Assembly: GCF_019145495.1 (NCBI RefSeq)
Contig: NZ_JAHSTU010000006.1
Coordinates: forward strand, 1-64,000
Direction of reading: 5' to 3'
Origin: Pseudomonas azerbaijanoccidentalis
GTDB lineage: Bacteria; Pseudomonadota; Gammaproteobacteria; Pseudomonadales; Pseudomonadaceae
DNA length: 64,000 nucleotides
The position numbers and the translations under genes are program-made. The notes beneath the pieces were generated by a model that was given only the letters and a program-made list of their open reading frames with translations, did no database searches and had not been told where the DNA came from. This document shows positions 42,429 through 51,196 of this stretch, piece by piece. The first letter of the stretch is position 1; the number at the start of each line of letters is the position of its first letter.

Positions 42429-43700
42429 ATGCGCAGACGTTTTACGCCGTTATTCAACGGCTTGATCTGGGCCACTTTGCTGGGCGGCTTGCCGGTTACG
42501 GCTGCCTTGGCTGCCAGCGGTAATTGCGCGGCACTGGGCTCGTTGCCGGCAGTGCTGGAAGTTGGCGAAGGCCAGCAACAGGAACTGCAATCGCCGGTCG
42601 CCATCACCCGGATCGCAGTCGGCGACCCGAAAATTGCCGATGTTCGAGTCAACGGCAATCAGGCTTTTCTGCTCACGGGCATGGCATCCGGCGCCACCAG
42701 CCTGATGGTCTGGACGGCCTGCTCGACAGCGCCGCGCCAAAGCATGGTGTTCGTCCAGGGTCGTGCGACCGCAGCCATGACCAGCGCCGCGCGCTTACCT
42801 TCAGACGACCCGCAACTGCCTTCGCAAGTGCAGACCGACATCCGCTTCGTAGAAGTCAGCCGAACCAAACTGAAAGAGGCCGGCACTTCGATCTACGGCA
42901 AGGGCTCGAACAACTTCCTGTTCGGTGCACCCGGTACGGTGCCCAATACTGGCGTCACGCCGGGGGTGGTGCCGTTGTTCAACATCGACCCGCGCATCGC
43001 CGCGCCGAGCATTCCGTTGGCCAACGACATGTTCAACATCGTCTGGGGCGGCGGCAGCAGCAAATTCCTCGGCATCGTCAACGCCCTGGAAGGCAGCGGC
43101 TTCGCCTACACCCTGGCGCGACCGAGCCTTGTGGCGCTCAGCGGGCAAAGCGCAAGTTTCCTGGCCGGTGGCGAAATACCGATCCCGGTGCCCAGCGCCA
43201 ACAGCAACAGCTACTCAATCGAATACAAGGAATTCGGTATCCGCCTGACGCTGACCCCGACGGTGGTCAGCAATGACCGGATCGCCCTGAAAGTCGCGCC
43301 CGAAGTCAGCGAACTCGATTACAACAACGGCGTGACCATCGGCGGCACCACCGTCCCGGCCTTCACCATTCGCCGCACCGACACCAGCATCTCGCTGGCC
43401 GACGGCGAAAGCTTCGTCATCAGCGGCTTGATCAGCACGCAAAACGCCTCGCAGGTCAGCAAGTTTCCGGGACTGGGTGACATTCCGATTCTCGGCGCGT
43501 TTTTCCGCAACTCCTCGATCAATCGCGAAGAGCGTGAGCTGCTGATGATCGTCACCCCGCATCTGGTCCAACCGTTGGCCGCCAACGCGCCATTGCCGTC
43601 GTTGCCGGGTGAAAAACTGCGCAACTACGACCCGAACTGGTACCGCCTGTACTTCCTTGAAAACGGCAACTTCGATAAACGCAGCGGGTTATCGCAATGA
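42429..43700 (+). CDS. rcpA: Flp pilus secretin RcpA/CpaC
   Basis: This 423-residue outer-membrane secretin has a signal peptide (about 1-29, ending ALAAS), an N-terminal BON-like/T2SS domain and a secretin domain (TLARPSLVALSGQSASFLAG through FVISGL and ERELLMIVTPHLVQPL). It forms the channel for the Flp pilus. Its stop overlaps tadZ by 4 bp. Confidence 0.94.
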   Translation: MRRRFTPLFNGLIWATLLGGLPVTAALAASGNCAALGSLPAVLEVGEGQQQELQSPVAITRIAVGDPKIADVRVNGNQAFLLTGMASGATSLMVWTACSTAPRQSMVFVQGRATAAMTSAARLPSDDPQLPSQVQTDIRFVEVSRTKLKEAGTSIYGKGSNNFLFGAPGTVPNTGVTPGVVPLFNIDPRIAAPSIPLANDMFNIVWGGGSSKFLGIVNALEGSGFAYTLARPSLVALSGQSASFLAGGEIPIPVPSANSNSYSIEYKEFGIRLTLTPTVVSNDRIALKVAPEVSELDYNNGVTIGGTTVPAFTIRRTDTSISLADGESFVISGLISTQNASQVSKFPGLGDIPILGAFFRNSSINREERELLMIVTPHLVQPLAANAPLPSLPGEKLRNYDPNWYRLYFLENGNFDKRSGLSQ

Positions 43701-44887
43701 GCCAGAACCTCAGTCAGACCTTTCTTGCGATCACACGCAACAGCACCGACCTGGAGTGGTTGCAAGGCGCCCTCGCCCCCTTGGGCCAAGTAGTCAGCGC
43801 CGGCGCCGGTGCCGGCAGCCTCGACGAACTGTTGGCACTGGTGGACGTGACCTTCGCCAACCTGGTGTTCGTCGGCCTCGACCGTGAACACGTGGTCGCA
43901 CAGTGCGCATTGATCGAAGGTGCACTGGAAGCCAAACCGATGCTGGCCATCGTCGCGCTGGGCGACGGCATGGACAACCAACTGGTGCTCAATGCCATGC
44001 GCGCCGGCGCCCGGGACTTTGTCGCCTACGGTTCGCGCTCCAGTGAAGTTGCCGGATTAGTGCGGCGCCTGAGCAAGCGTCTGCCCCCCGTGGCGCCGAG
44101 CAACCACCTGGGCGGCCTGACGGTGCTGTACGGCGTACAGAGCAATGCCGACGGCGCGCTGCTCGCCAACCACATGGCGCAAGTGGTGCAGAAGAGCGGC
44201 CAGCAAACCCTGTTGCTCGATCTCGGATTGCCGCGCGGCGACAGCCTGGCCTTGCTTGGTCTGGAGAGTTCGTTTCATTTCGGTGATGCGTTGCGCCATG
44301 TGCGCCGCCTCGATGCCACGCTGATCGACAGCGCCTTCACCCGCTGCGAAGTCGGCCTGCGCATCCTCGCCTACGCCAACACTGATGAGCCCCTGGAGCA
44401 CACCAGCGCCGCCGAGTTGTACATGTTGCTCAGCGCCCTGCGCCAACACTTCCAGCACATCGTGGTGAACCTCACCGGCCAGCCCGACAGTGAAGCCCTG
44501 CGCACCTTCGTCAGCCATTGCGACAAGCTGCTGTGGTACACCGATCAGAACGTGCTCGACTGCCGCCGCAACCTGGCAGTGCTCAACCTGTGGCGTGAAA
44601 AAGGCATGAAGCTCGATCACGCCAAGCTGCTGGTCGATCGTTATTTGCGCACCGTGGCGCCGGACTCTGACGCCCTAGGCAAGAGCTTCGGCATGGAAAT
44701 CATCGCCACCCTCGCCTACAGCCCCGAAGTGCGCCTGAACGCCAAGAATCAGGGCGTGACCCTGTTCGAACTGGCGCCACGCGAGGTGCTCACCCAAAGC
44801 CTGCGCACCCTCGGTGAACGGCTGGCCAAACGCTCCGAAAGCCTGGCCAAACCCAAGTCCTGGTTCAGTCGCTTGAGAGGTGCCTAA
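43697..44887 (+). CDS. tadZ: TadZ/CpaE-like pilus localisation ATPase with degenerate Walker A
   Basis: This 396-residue protein has an N-terminal pseudo-receiver domain and a C-terminal MinD/ParA-like domain (about 135-330). TadZ directs the Tad machine to a cell position. The P-loop position reads YGVQSNADGALLANHMA, lacking the KGGxGKT lysines, while the next strand LLLDLGLPRGD is intact. ATP hydrolysis is therefore doubtful. It overlaps rcpA by 4 bp and tadA by 1 bp. Confidence 0.9.
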   Translation: MSQNLSQTFLAITRNSTDLEWLQGALAPLGQVVSAGAGAGSLDELLALVDVTFANLVFVGLDREHVVAQCALIEGALEAKPMLAIVALGDGMDNQLVLNAMRAGARDFVAYGSRSSEVAGLVRRLSKRLPPVAPSNHLGGLTVLYGVQSNADGALLANHMAQVVQKSGQQTLLLDLGLPRGDSLALLGLESSFHFGDALRHVRRLDATLIDSAFTRCEVGLRILAYANTDEPLEHTSAAELYMLLSALRQHFQHIVVNLTGQPDSEALRTFVSHCDKLLWYTDQNVLDCRRNLAVLNLWREKGMKLDHAKLLVDRYLRTVAPDSDALGKSFGMEIIATLAYSPEVRLNAKNQGVTLFELAPREVLTQSLRTLGERLAKRSESLAKPKSWFSRLRGA

Positions 44888-46167
44888 TGAGCGCAGAAAA
44901 ACTGTTCGGCGCCAGCCCGCGCGCGGTGACCGGCAATACCGATCACGAAGGCCTGAAACTGGTGCTGCACCGCTACATCATCGATGCCATCGAAGAGTCG
45001 GGCAAAAACCTGCTGGAAGGTTCGCGGCAAGTGTTGTCGCAGTTCGTCATCGACAAAGTGGCCGAATACATCGCGCGCCTGCACCTGGCGATTTCCCGCT
45101 ACGAGATGGAGCGCCTGGCCGAAGAGATTGTCGACGAGCTCACCGGTTTCGGCCCGCTGGAAGTGCTGCTGCGGGATTCGGCCGTGACCGAAATTCTGGT
45201 CAACGGCCCGCACAGGGTGTTCATCGAGCGTGACGGTGTGCTGCACCAGAGCGACTTGCGTTTCATTGATGCGCACCACGTCGAGCGCGTCATCCAGCGC
45301 ATTCTTGCGCCGCTGGGCCGCCGGCTTGATGAGTCATCACCGATGGTCGATGCGCGCCTGCCGGACGGTAGCCGGGTCAACGCGATCATTCCGCCGATTG
45401 CACTGGATGGCCCGTGCCTGTCGATTCGAAAATTCCGCCAGGACATGCTCAAGAGCACTGACCTGATGGCTATGCAAACCATCGATCAGGCGATCTACGA
45501 ATTCCTCCAAGAAGCCGTAGGCAAGCGCTGCAACATTTTGATCAGCGGCGGCACCGGCACCGGCAAAACCACGCTGCTGAACATTCTCAGCCAGTTGATC
45601 AATCCCCACGAACGCCTGGTGACCATCGAAGACGTCGCCGAATTGCAACTGGGCCACCCGCACGTGGTGCGCCTGGAAACCCGCCCGCCAAATGCCGAAG
45701 GCCATGGCGAGGTGAAGGCCAGCGACCTGATTCGCAACGCCCTGCGGATGCGCCCGGACCGGATCATCCTCGGCGAAATCCGCGGCGTAGAAGTGGTCGA
45801 TGTGCTGACCGCCATGAACACCGGCCACGACGGTTCCATGAGTACCGTGCACGCCAACAACGCCCAGGATGCGCTGCTGCGTCTGGAAACCCTGGTCGGC
45901 CTGACGGGCCGCAGCATCGCCGAACGGACCTTGCGCCAGATGATTTGCGCGGCGCTGGATGTGGTGATTCAACTGACGCGCATGCCCGATGGGCGTCGCT
46001 GCGTCAGCGAAGTGGTGGAGGTGATCGGCATCCGCGAAGACGTGTACGTGACCAACACGTTGTTCCGCCTCGACCGCCGCAACGGTTTCGGCTTCCTGCG
46101 TGAGGCGGTCAACCCGGCCGGTGACAAACTGCGTCGCGAGTCGGCGTTCTCTCCCACGGCGTACTAA
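44887..46167 (+). CDS. tadA: Tad secretion ATPase TadA/CpaF
   Basis: This 426-residue GspE/VirB11-type hexameric ATPase powers Flp assembly. Walker A is GGTGTGKT (about 221-228); the Asp box and Walker B follow (RPDRIILGEIRG) with the His box HDGSMSTVHANN. It overlaps tadZ by one base (TAATG). Downstream tadB starts after 10 bp. Confidence 0.96.
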   Translation: MSAEKLFGASPRAVTGNTDHEGLKLVLHRYIIDAIEESGKNLLEGSRQVLSQFVIDKVAEYIARLHLAISRYEMERLAEEIVDELTGFGPLEVLLRDSAVTEILVNGPHRVFIERDGVLHQSDLRFIDAHHVERVIQRILAPLGRRLDESSPMVDARLPDGSRVNAIIPPIALDGPCLSIRKFRQDMLKSTDLMAMQTIDQAIYEFLQEAVGKRCNILISGGTGTGKTTLLNILSQLINPHERLVTIEDVAELQLGHPHVVRLETRPPNAEGHGEVKASDLIRNALRMRPDRIILGEIRGVEVVDVLTAMNTGHDGSMSTVHANNAQDALLRLETLVGLTGRSIAERTLRQMICAALDVVIQLTRMPDGRRCVSEVVEVIGIREDVYVTNTLFRLDRRNGFGFLREAVNPAGDKLRRESAFSPTAY

Positions 46168-46177
46168 GGGCCACGGC

Positions 46178-47062
46178 ATGCTCAAACCGTTGCTGCTCAT
46201 CCTCGTTTGCCTGACCTTGCTCGGTTTGTCGGCGCGCCTGCTCTATCGCGGTTTGCGCCAGCCCGGCACCCAGCGCGTGCTGGACCGCTTGAGCCAAGGG
46301 CAACCGGAACGGGTGGTGCAGAAAACTTCATGGACCGCACTGGAACGGGCGTTTTTGCGCGCAGGGCTGGGACGGCCAACGGAACGTATTGGGCAGTGGC
46401 TGACGTTGTGGGGGCTGATGGCGTTGATCGGGGTGGTGGCGGGCGGCTGGATCGGCTTGCTGCTGGCATCGTTACTGCCGCCTTTGCTGCTGAGGGTGTT
46501 CGTCCAGTGGCGTTACCAACGCCGACTCAAGCGCATGATCGAACAATTGCCACCCCTGCTGGATCACACCGTGCGCAGCCTGAAGTCCGGACGCACCCTC
46601 GCCGATGCCGTGCTGGGCGCGATTGATGCAGCCGAAGATCCATTGAAAAACGCGTTGGGCCGGGTGCAACGTAACGTGCAATTGGGCATCAGCCTGCCCG
46701 ATGCGACCTCGGACTTCGCCGAGCTCTACGACAAAGACGAGCTGCGTCTGTTTGCCCTCGGCTTGAAGGTCAACCACCGCTACGGCGGTAATGCCAGCGA
46801 ACTGCTGGAAAACCTGATCAAGATGATTCGCGAGCGCGAGCAGGCCGCGCGCCAACTGAGCGCCATGACCGGAGAAACCCGCGTCACGGCGGTAGTCCTG
46901 GCGGCGCTGCCGGTGGCCCTCGCCGGTTACTTTCTGATCTCCAATCCGAAGTACCTGCTGGCGATGTGGAACGACGGCTCGGGGCAAACCATGCTGGTGG
47001 CCGCGCTGGGCTTTCAAGTGTTTGGTTGTCTGGCGCTGTGGCGCATGTTGCGCAGCCTATGA
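46178..47062 (+). CDS. tadB: Tad inner-membrane platform protein TadB
   Basis: This 294-residue type II secretion F-domain protein has an N-terminal helix (LLLILVCLTLLGLSARLLY) and a cytoplasmic T2SSF domain with LKSGRTLADAVLGA. Hydrophobic segments are at about 80-110 and at the C-terminus. With TadC it forms the platform on which TadA acts. The start at 46178 is chosen because a frame extension to 46100 overlaps tadA. It overlaps tadC by 4 bp. Confidence 0.93.
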   Translation: MLKPLLLILVCLTLLGLSARLLYRGLRQPGTQRVLDRLSQGQPERVVQKTSWTALERAFLRAGLGRPTERIGQWLTLWGLMALIGVVAGGWIGLLLASLLPPLLLRVFVQWRYQRRLKRMIEQLPPLLDHTVRSLKSGRTLADAVLGAIDAAEDPLKNALGRVQRNVQLGISLPDATSDFAELYDKDELRLFALGLKVNHRYGGNASELLENLIKMIREREQAARQLSAMTGETRVTAVVLAALPVALAGYFLISNPKYLLAMWNDGSGQTMLVAALGFQVFGCLALWRMLRSL

Positions 47063-47949
47063 ACCCGTCCATGCTGCTGAGCTCGCTGCTGTTTTTGCTG
47101 GCATCGCTGATGCTGTTCAGTGTCGTGCTGGAACTGCGTCGGCGAGCTCGCCAAGTGGTGCAACGTCTCGACGGCAAAACCCCGGTCGACAACCGCTTCA
47201 GCCAATGGCTGCATGCGCTGGGCAGCAGTCGCGTGGGCCAGCAAACGGTCAAGCTCGATAACGAAACCCAGACCCTGCTCAACGCCCTCGGCTGGCGCAC
47301 CGCCCGTAAGCGCGCGATCTTCGCGGCGTGCCAAGTGGGCGTTCCGGTACTGGCGCTGGCTCTGAGTGCGCTGATTCAGGCGCTGTTCTTCCCGCAAGTC
47401 GCTAATCAATGGCTCGTCCCGGCATTCGCCCTTGGCATCGGCTATCTCTTGCCCAAACGCCTGCTGGCCGCCGCGGCTCACCATCGGCAGAAAAAACTGG
47501 CGATCGAGATTTCCACCTTCATTCCCTTGCTGCGGATCCTGTTCGAGTCGGGCATGGCCGTGGAACAATCGCTGCGTGTGTTGAGCAACGAAGGCAAACA
47601 ACTGCTGCCGATCCTGACCCATGAACTGCGCCTGGTCCTGACCCGAGTCGACTCCGGCCTGGAACTGGCGGATGAACTGAACAAGGCCTCGCGCCTGCTA
47701 GCAGTGGATGAATTCACCGACACCTGCGTGATCCTGCAACAGCTGATTCATCAGGGTGGCGGTGCGATGAAATCCCTGCTGGCGCTCAAGCTGCTGCTCG
47801 ATGACCGGCGCCTGACGCGCCTGCAGGAATACATTTCCAAGATGTCCGCCAAAATGTCCGTCGTGATGATGTTGTTCCTCTTCCCGGCGTTATTGATCGT
47901 ACTGGCCGGCCCGGGGCTCACTGCCCTGGCCCGGGCTTTTGCTTCCTAG
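47059..47949 (+). CDS. tadC: Tad inner-membrane platform protein TadC
   Basis: This 296-residue T2SSF-domain paralogue of TadB has an N-terminal hydrophobic stretch, ILFESGMAVEQSLRVLSNEG in the conserved region and a C-terminal helix (VVMMLFLFPALLIVLAGPG). The start at 47059 overlaps the tadB stop (ATGA). It is followed by tadD after 10 bp. Confidence 0.93.
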   Translation: MNPSMLLSSLLFLLASLMLFSVVLELRRRARQVVQRLDGKTPVDNRFSQWLHALGSSRVGQQTVKLDNETQTLLNALGWRTARKRAIFAACQVGVPVLALALSALIQALFFPQVANQWLVPAFALGIGYLLPKRLLAAAAHHRQKKLAIEISTFIPLLRILFESGMAVEQSLRVLSNEGKQLLPILTHELRLVLTRVDSGLELADELNKASRLLAVDEFTDTCVILQQLIHQGGGAMKSLLALKLLLDDRRLTRLQEYISKMSAKMSVVMMLFLFPALLIVLAGPGLTALARAFAS

Positions 47950-47959
47950 AGGGATCGTG

Positions 47960-48673
47960 ATGAAAGCAATGATTGCCGGTTTGAGTCTGCTGTTGCTCAG
48001 CGGTTGCGCGAGCACCGGCCAAACCCCCTGGAGTGCGCTGACCAGCTCCGCCAGTTGCGGCCAGTTGAGCTCCGACCAACAGCTATCGCTGAACCTGGCC
48101 GATGACATGGCCAACGACGGCAAGCTGCACGCCAGCCTGGCCAACCTGCAAAGCTTGCCCGACAACCTCGCCGACGTGCGCCTGCGCAAAGCCAAGGTCT
48201 ACCGTTTACTCGGGCGCAGCGAGGCCGAACCGTTGTACCGCAGCCTGCTCGGCAGTTGCCTGGCCGCCGAAGCCGAACACGGCCTGGGCCAACTCGCCGC
48301 CGCCCGCAGCGACAACGGCCTGGCGCAAGCCCACTTGCAACGCGCCGCACGACTGGCGCCCACCGATGAAAAAATCCGCAACGACCTGGGTGTGGTGTAC
48401 CTCAATCAACTGCGTGTCGAAGACGCCCGCTTCGAATTCCTCACCGCCATGGAGCTCAAGCAAAGCGACACCCTGGCCGCGCAGAATCTGGTGACATTGC
48501 TGATCTACCAGGACGACTGGAGCCGCGCCGCCGAACTGGTCAGCCGCCTCGGCCTGAGCCCGGCCCAGGTCACCGAAGCCCAGGCCCGCGCCGAAAAACT
48601 CAAGACCCCGACCCGCCCCGGCTCGACCGCCGCCGCGCAAGTGGCCGCCGTCACCCCGTCGACCCTTCAGTAG
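47960..48673 (+). CDS. tadD: Tad lipoprotein TadD with TPR repeats
   Basis: This 237-residue protein has a lipoprotein signal (LSGC, Cys near 16) and TPR-like helices (about 90-200; AEHGLGQLAAARSDNGLAQA). TadD is thought to help secretin assembly. A Pro/Thr/Ala-rich tail ends the protein. A DUF3613 gene follows after 12 bp. Confidence 0.9.
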   Translation: MKAMIAGLSLLLLSGCASTGQTPWSALTSSASCGQLSSDQQLSLNLADDMANDGKLHASLANLQSLPDNLADVRLRKAKVYRLLGRSEAEPLYRSLLGSCLAAEAEHGLGQLAAARSDNGLAQAHLQRAARLAPTDEKIRNDLGVVYLNQLRVEDARFEFLTAMELKQSDTLAAQNLVTLLIYQDDWSRAAELVSRLGLSPAQVTEAQARAEKLKTPTRPGSTAAAQVAAVTPSTLQ

Positions 48674-48685
48674 GGAGAACCCAGG

Positions 48686-48961
48686 ATGAAATCCACCACC
48701 CTCTGCTGCCTCGGCCTCCTGGCCTTGCCACTCACCGCCCACGCCCTCGACGCCGGCCCCGCGTCACCGCAACAACAGGAAACCGAAGGCTGGCTGCAGC
48801 TGCAAAGAAACAACACCGCTGCCTCACAAAAACCACAAACCGCCACAGCGGCCGAACGGGAACTGGCGATGCAACGCTGGCTCAAGAGCTACCAGCACGA
48901 CATCCCGGAGTTTTTCGATCAGGACGCAGGTGGCGCGGTGGATAGTGGGTCGGGGGAATAA
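48686..48961 (+). CDS. DUF3613 domain secreted protein of the Tad operon
   Basis: This 91-residue protein has a signal peptide (about 1-20, AHA cleavage), then the EGWLQLQRNN segment and a Gln/Ala-rich helix ending in IPEFFDQD. P. aeruginosa has a similar small gene at this place after tadD. Its function is unknown. AGGGAG is 8-9 bases before the ATG. It ends the plus-strand Tad operon. Confidence 0.82.
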   Translation: MKSTTLCCLGLLALPLTAHALDAGPASPQQQETEGWLQLQRNNTAASQKPQTATAAERELAMQRWLKSYQHDIPEFFDQDAGGAVDSGSGE

Positions 48962-49301
48962 CCGCCATCGCCAGCAGGCTGGCTCCCACAGAAGAGCAAA
49001 GTTGCGTACACCCGAGCTCTTCACCACTCCACAGGCCGAGCGTTAGCTCGCCTGCCGCTCTTGATCCACCCGCCCCCTCGGCAGGCTGAGTGGAGGCATT
49101 TATCCGGGGGTGGGTGCGCAGCGCCGTGCGGCGAAGCCGCACACATCGAGAGGAGGTTGAAGCGAAGCCAACCGGAGGCGATGCCCCCGGATGAATGCCG
49201 GAGCGAAGGAACACCGAGCCTTAGCGAGGAGCCGTACGTAAGGGCGAAACCCTAAGCCGCCGTTACCGCAGCAATGGATATGTACTCTAAAAAAACCAAT
49301 A
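48962..49301. repeat. Non-coding gap with REP and 64-bp repeat copy B
   Basis: This 340-bp gap between the Tad operon and pprB holds a single REP (48964-48990, GCCAGCAGGCTGGCTCCCAC) and copy B of the 64-bp repeat at 49122-49185. Copy B continues into further repeat-like sequence (49186-49255) that copy A lacks. Open frames here are translations of the repeat. Confidence 0.8.
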
Positions 49302-50093
49302 TCAGTGCGCCGTAACCCTCTGCCGCATCCCTGAATTACTCGGCGACAACGCCAGCGCCAACTGCGTTCGGTTATGCATATGCGTCAACCGCAACACCTG
49401 CGACACATACAACTTCACCGTGTTCTCGGTGATCCCCAACTCACAGGCAATCTGATAATTGGTCTGACCCTTGCCTACCAACCGCGCCACATCCAGTTGC
49501 CGAGGAGACAGCTGATTGAAAATCGCCGGGATCTCCACCCGATCGGCCTCACTGATCGTGCCGTCTTCCGAATCCGCAGTGCCCGACAACACCGGAGCAC
49601 GCCGAACCCGATCCAGGTCCTGATACAAGTCATCGATAGACTCGGACAAATACTGCAACTTCTGATTCAGATGCCCCAGTTGCAGCGTCTTGTGCCGCTC
49701 CTGCAACGCTACTTCCTGGCGCTTCAAACCTTCGAGCAACTCGCCCAGATCGATCGGCTTTTGATAATAATCGGCGATGCCGGCACGCAGTGCCTTAATC
49801 ACATCCTGCTTGTCCGCACGCCCGGTAAGCATGATCGCCTCGAACGCACGGTGCTTGCCGGACAGGCGTTGCAGCTCTTGAACCAGTTGAATCCCGTCGA
49901 GTCCGGGCATCTGCAAGTCGCAGAGCACCAAACCGATGTCGGTGTCTTCATTGAAACGTTCGATGGCTTGATGACCGGATTCACATGGAACACAGCGGTA
50001 ACCGCTTTTCTCCAGAAATTCGCAGAGTTCTTCAACGATCAAAGGCTCATCGTCGACCACAAGGACTTTTACTGCCGAGGTACGCTTGTTCAC
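49302..50093 (-). CDS. pprB: Two-component response regulator PprB (LuxR-type)
   Basis: This 263-residue NarL-type regulator has a receiver domain (phospho-acceptor Asp near 59, CDLQMP) and a C-terminal LuxR helix-turn-helix (LSPRQLDVARLVGKGQTNYQ, then ACELGITENTV). In P. aeruginosa PprB activates flp, tad, cupE and bapA. The GTG at 50093 is the preferred start: a GGGAG lies 6 bases upstream, while a TTG at 50099 abuts that site. Its kinase PprA is encoded 1.1 kb away. Confidence 0.92.
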   Translation of the reverse strand: MNKRTSAVKVLVVDDEPLIVEELCEFLEKSGYRCVPCESGHQAIERFNEDTDIGLVLCDLQMPGLDGIQLVQELQRLSGKHRAFEAIMLTGRADKQDVIKALRAGIADYYQKPIDLGELLEGLKRQEVALQERHKTLQLGHLNQKLQYLSESIDDLYQDLDRVRRAPVLSGTADSEDGTISEADRVEIPAIFNQLSPRQLDVARLVGKGQTNYQIACELGITENTVKLYVSQVLRLTHMHNRTQLALALSPSNSGMRQRVTAH

Positions 50094-50209
50094 GTGCAAC
50101 TCCCTGCAAGGTCAAAGGCTGACCGTTCCTGTACCCATTGCCAAAGGCTGTACAACTACTTGTTGTATGAAAGTAGCCGTATTTAACGGGTCTGTACAAA
50201 ACCTGACGA

Positions 50210-50680
50210 CTAGCGGAGCCAGACAAACGTTAACAACAACCCCACCAACAAGAAGGGGGCAAAGGGCTGTTTTTTTGACATTCCGGGCTGAAGGTAGAGC
50301 AGACGACCTCTAAGCCCTTGACCGATATGAAGCCAGACTCTTGGCGCGAGCAGCAGCCAGCACAAACTGGCCACACCTGCGCCAATAAACACGCCCAAGA
50401 CGTGCCGACCGTCGGTCGCAAGCCCTAGGGCAATCATCAGTTTTACATCCGCTCCACCGAGCCTTCGCAGGGCGTAGCCGGGTAACGTGAATGCTGCCGC
50501 CAACAACGCCGCCCAGCCGCCCTGCTCGGCGGGTGCACCCAGCCAGGTGGTGCCGGTCCATAGCAAAAACGCCAGTGCCAATGCCCCTGCACCGAGGGTC
50601 AGACCATTGGCGATGTGCCGCTGCCGTGCGTCCTGCGCTGCGCATAGCGTCAGCCAGATCAGTAAGACAATGCTCTGCAT
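50210..50680 (-). CDS. fppA: Flp prepilin peptidase (A24 family, TadV type)
   Basis: This 156-residue inner-membrane aspartic peptidase has the first catalytic Asp at 17 (AAQDARQRHI) and the second near 78 (GGADVKL). It lacks the methyltransferase domain of PilD. It cleaves Flp and the TadE-like pseudopilins. It lies 116 bp upstream of pprB on the same strand and is divergent from the pseudopilin gene across a 75-bp gap. Confidence 0.92.
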   Translation of the reverse strand: MQSIVLLIWLTLCAAQDARQRHIANGLTLGAGALALAFLLWTGTTWLGAPAEQGGWAALLAAAFTLPGYALRRLGGADVKLMIALGLATDGRHVLGVFIGAGVASLCWLLLAPRVWLHIGQGLRGRLLYLQPGMSKKQPFAPFLLVGLLLTFVWLR

Positions 50681-50755
50681 CCGGTAAAAAACGTCCGTTT
50701 TGGCTGAATGATTCTATGCTGACATTACCTCGTGATGGTCAGGGTAGACGCACTC

Positions 50756-51196
50756 ATGAAAACCAGCCTCCCCCGCAAACAAAAAGGCGCCGCCGCGATT
50801 GAATTTGCCTTGGTGTTCGTCATCTTTTTCGCGGTGTTCTACGGGATCGTCACCTACAGCCTGCCGCTGTTACTGATGCAGTCATTCAACCAATCGACCG
50901 CCGAAGCCGTACGCCGCAGCGTAGCGCTGGATCCCAACACTCCAGGTTATGAAGCCGCGCTCAAGACGGTCGTCAAACAGGAGCTGACCCGGCAACTGGC
51001 GTGGATTCCTGCCGGCCTCAACTTCAATGTCGACACCGATGCCACCACCACCTACACGGCCGGTGTGCTGAAGGTCAGCATCAATTACCCCACCAACAAA
51101 CTGAGTGCCGTCATCCCGTTTTTGACGTTGCCCGGGATCGGCAAGGTGCCTGATTTGCCTGCAACACTTACCGCCAGTTCGAGCCTGCAATTTTGA
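50756..51196 (+). CDS. TadE-like pseudopilin
   Basis: This 146-residue minor pilin has the class-IVb processing site KG|AAAIEF (cleavage after Gly11, Glu at +5), followed by the hydrophobic helix ALVFVIFFAVFYGIVTY. The start at 50756 is the Met that keeps the leader peptide short. It overlaps pprA by 4 bp. It corresponds to P. aeruginosa PA4294 in position. Confidence 0.85.
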   Translation: MKTSLPRKQKGAAAIEFALVFVIFFAVFYGIVTYSLPLLLMQSFNQSTAEAVRRSVALDPNTPGYEAALKTVVKQELTRQLAWIPAGLNFNVDTDATTTYTAGVLKVSINYPTNKLSAVIPFLTLPGIGKVPDLPATLTASSSLQF

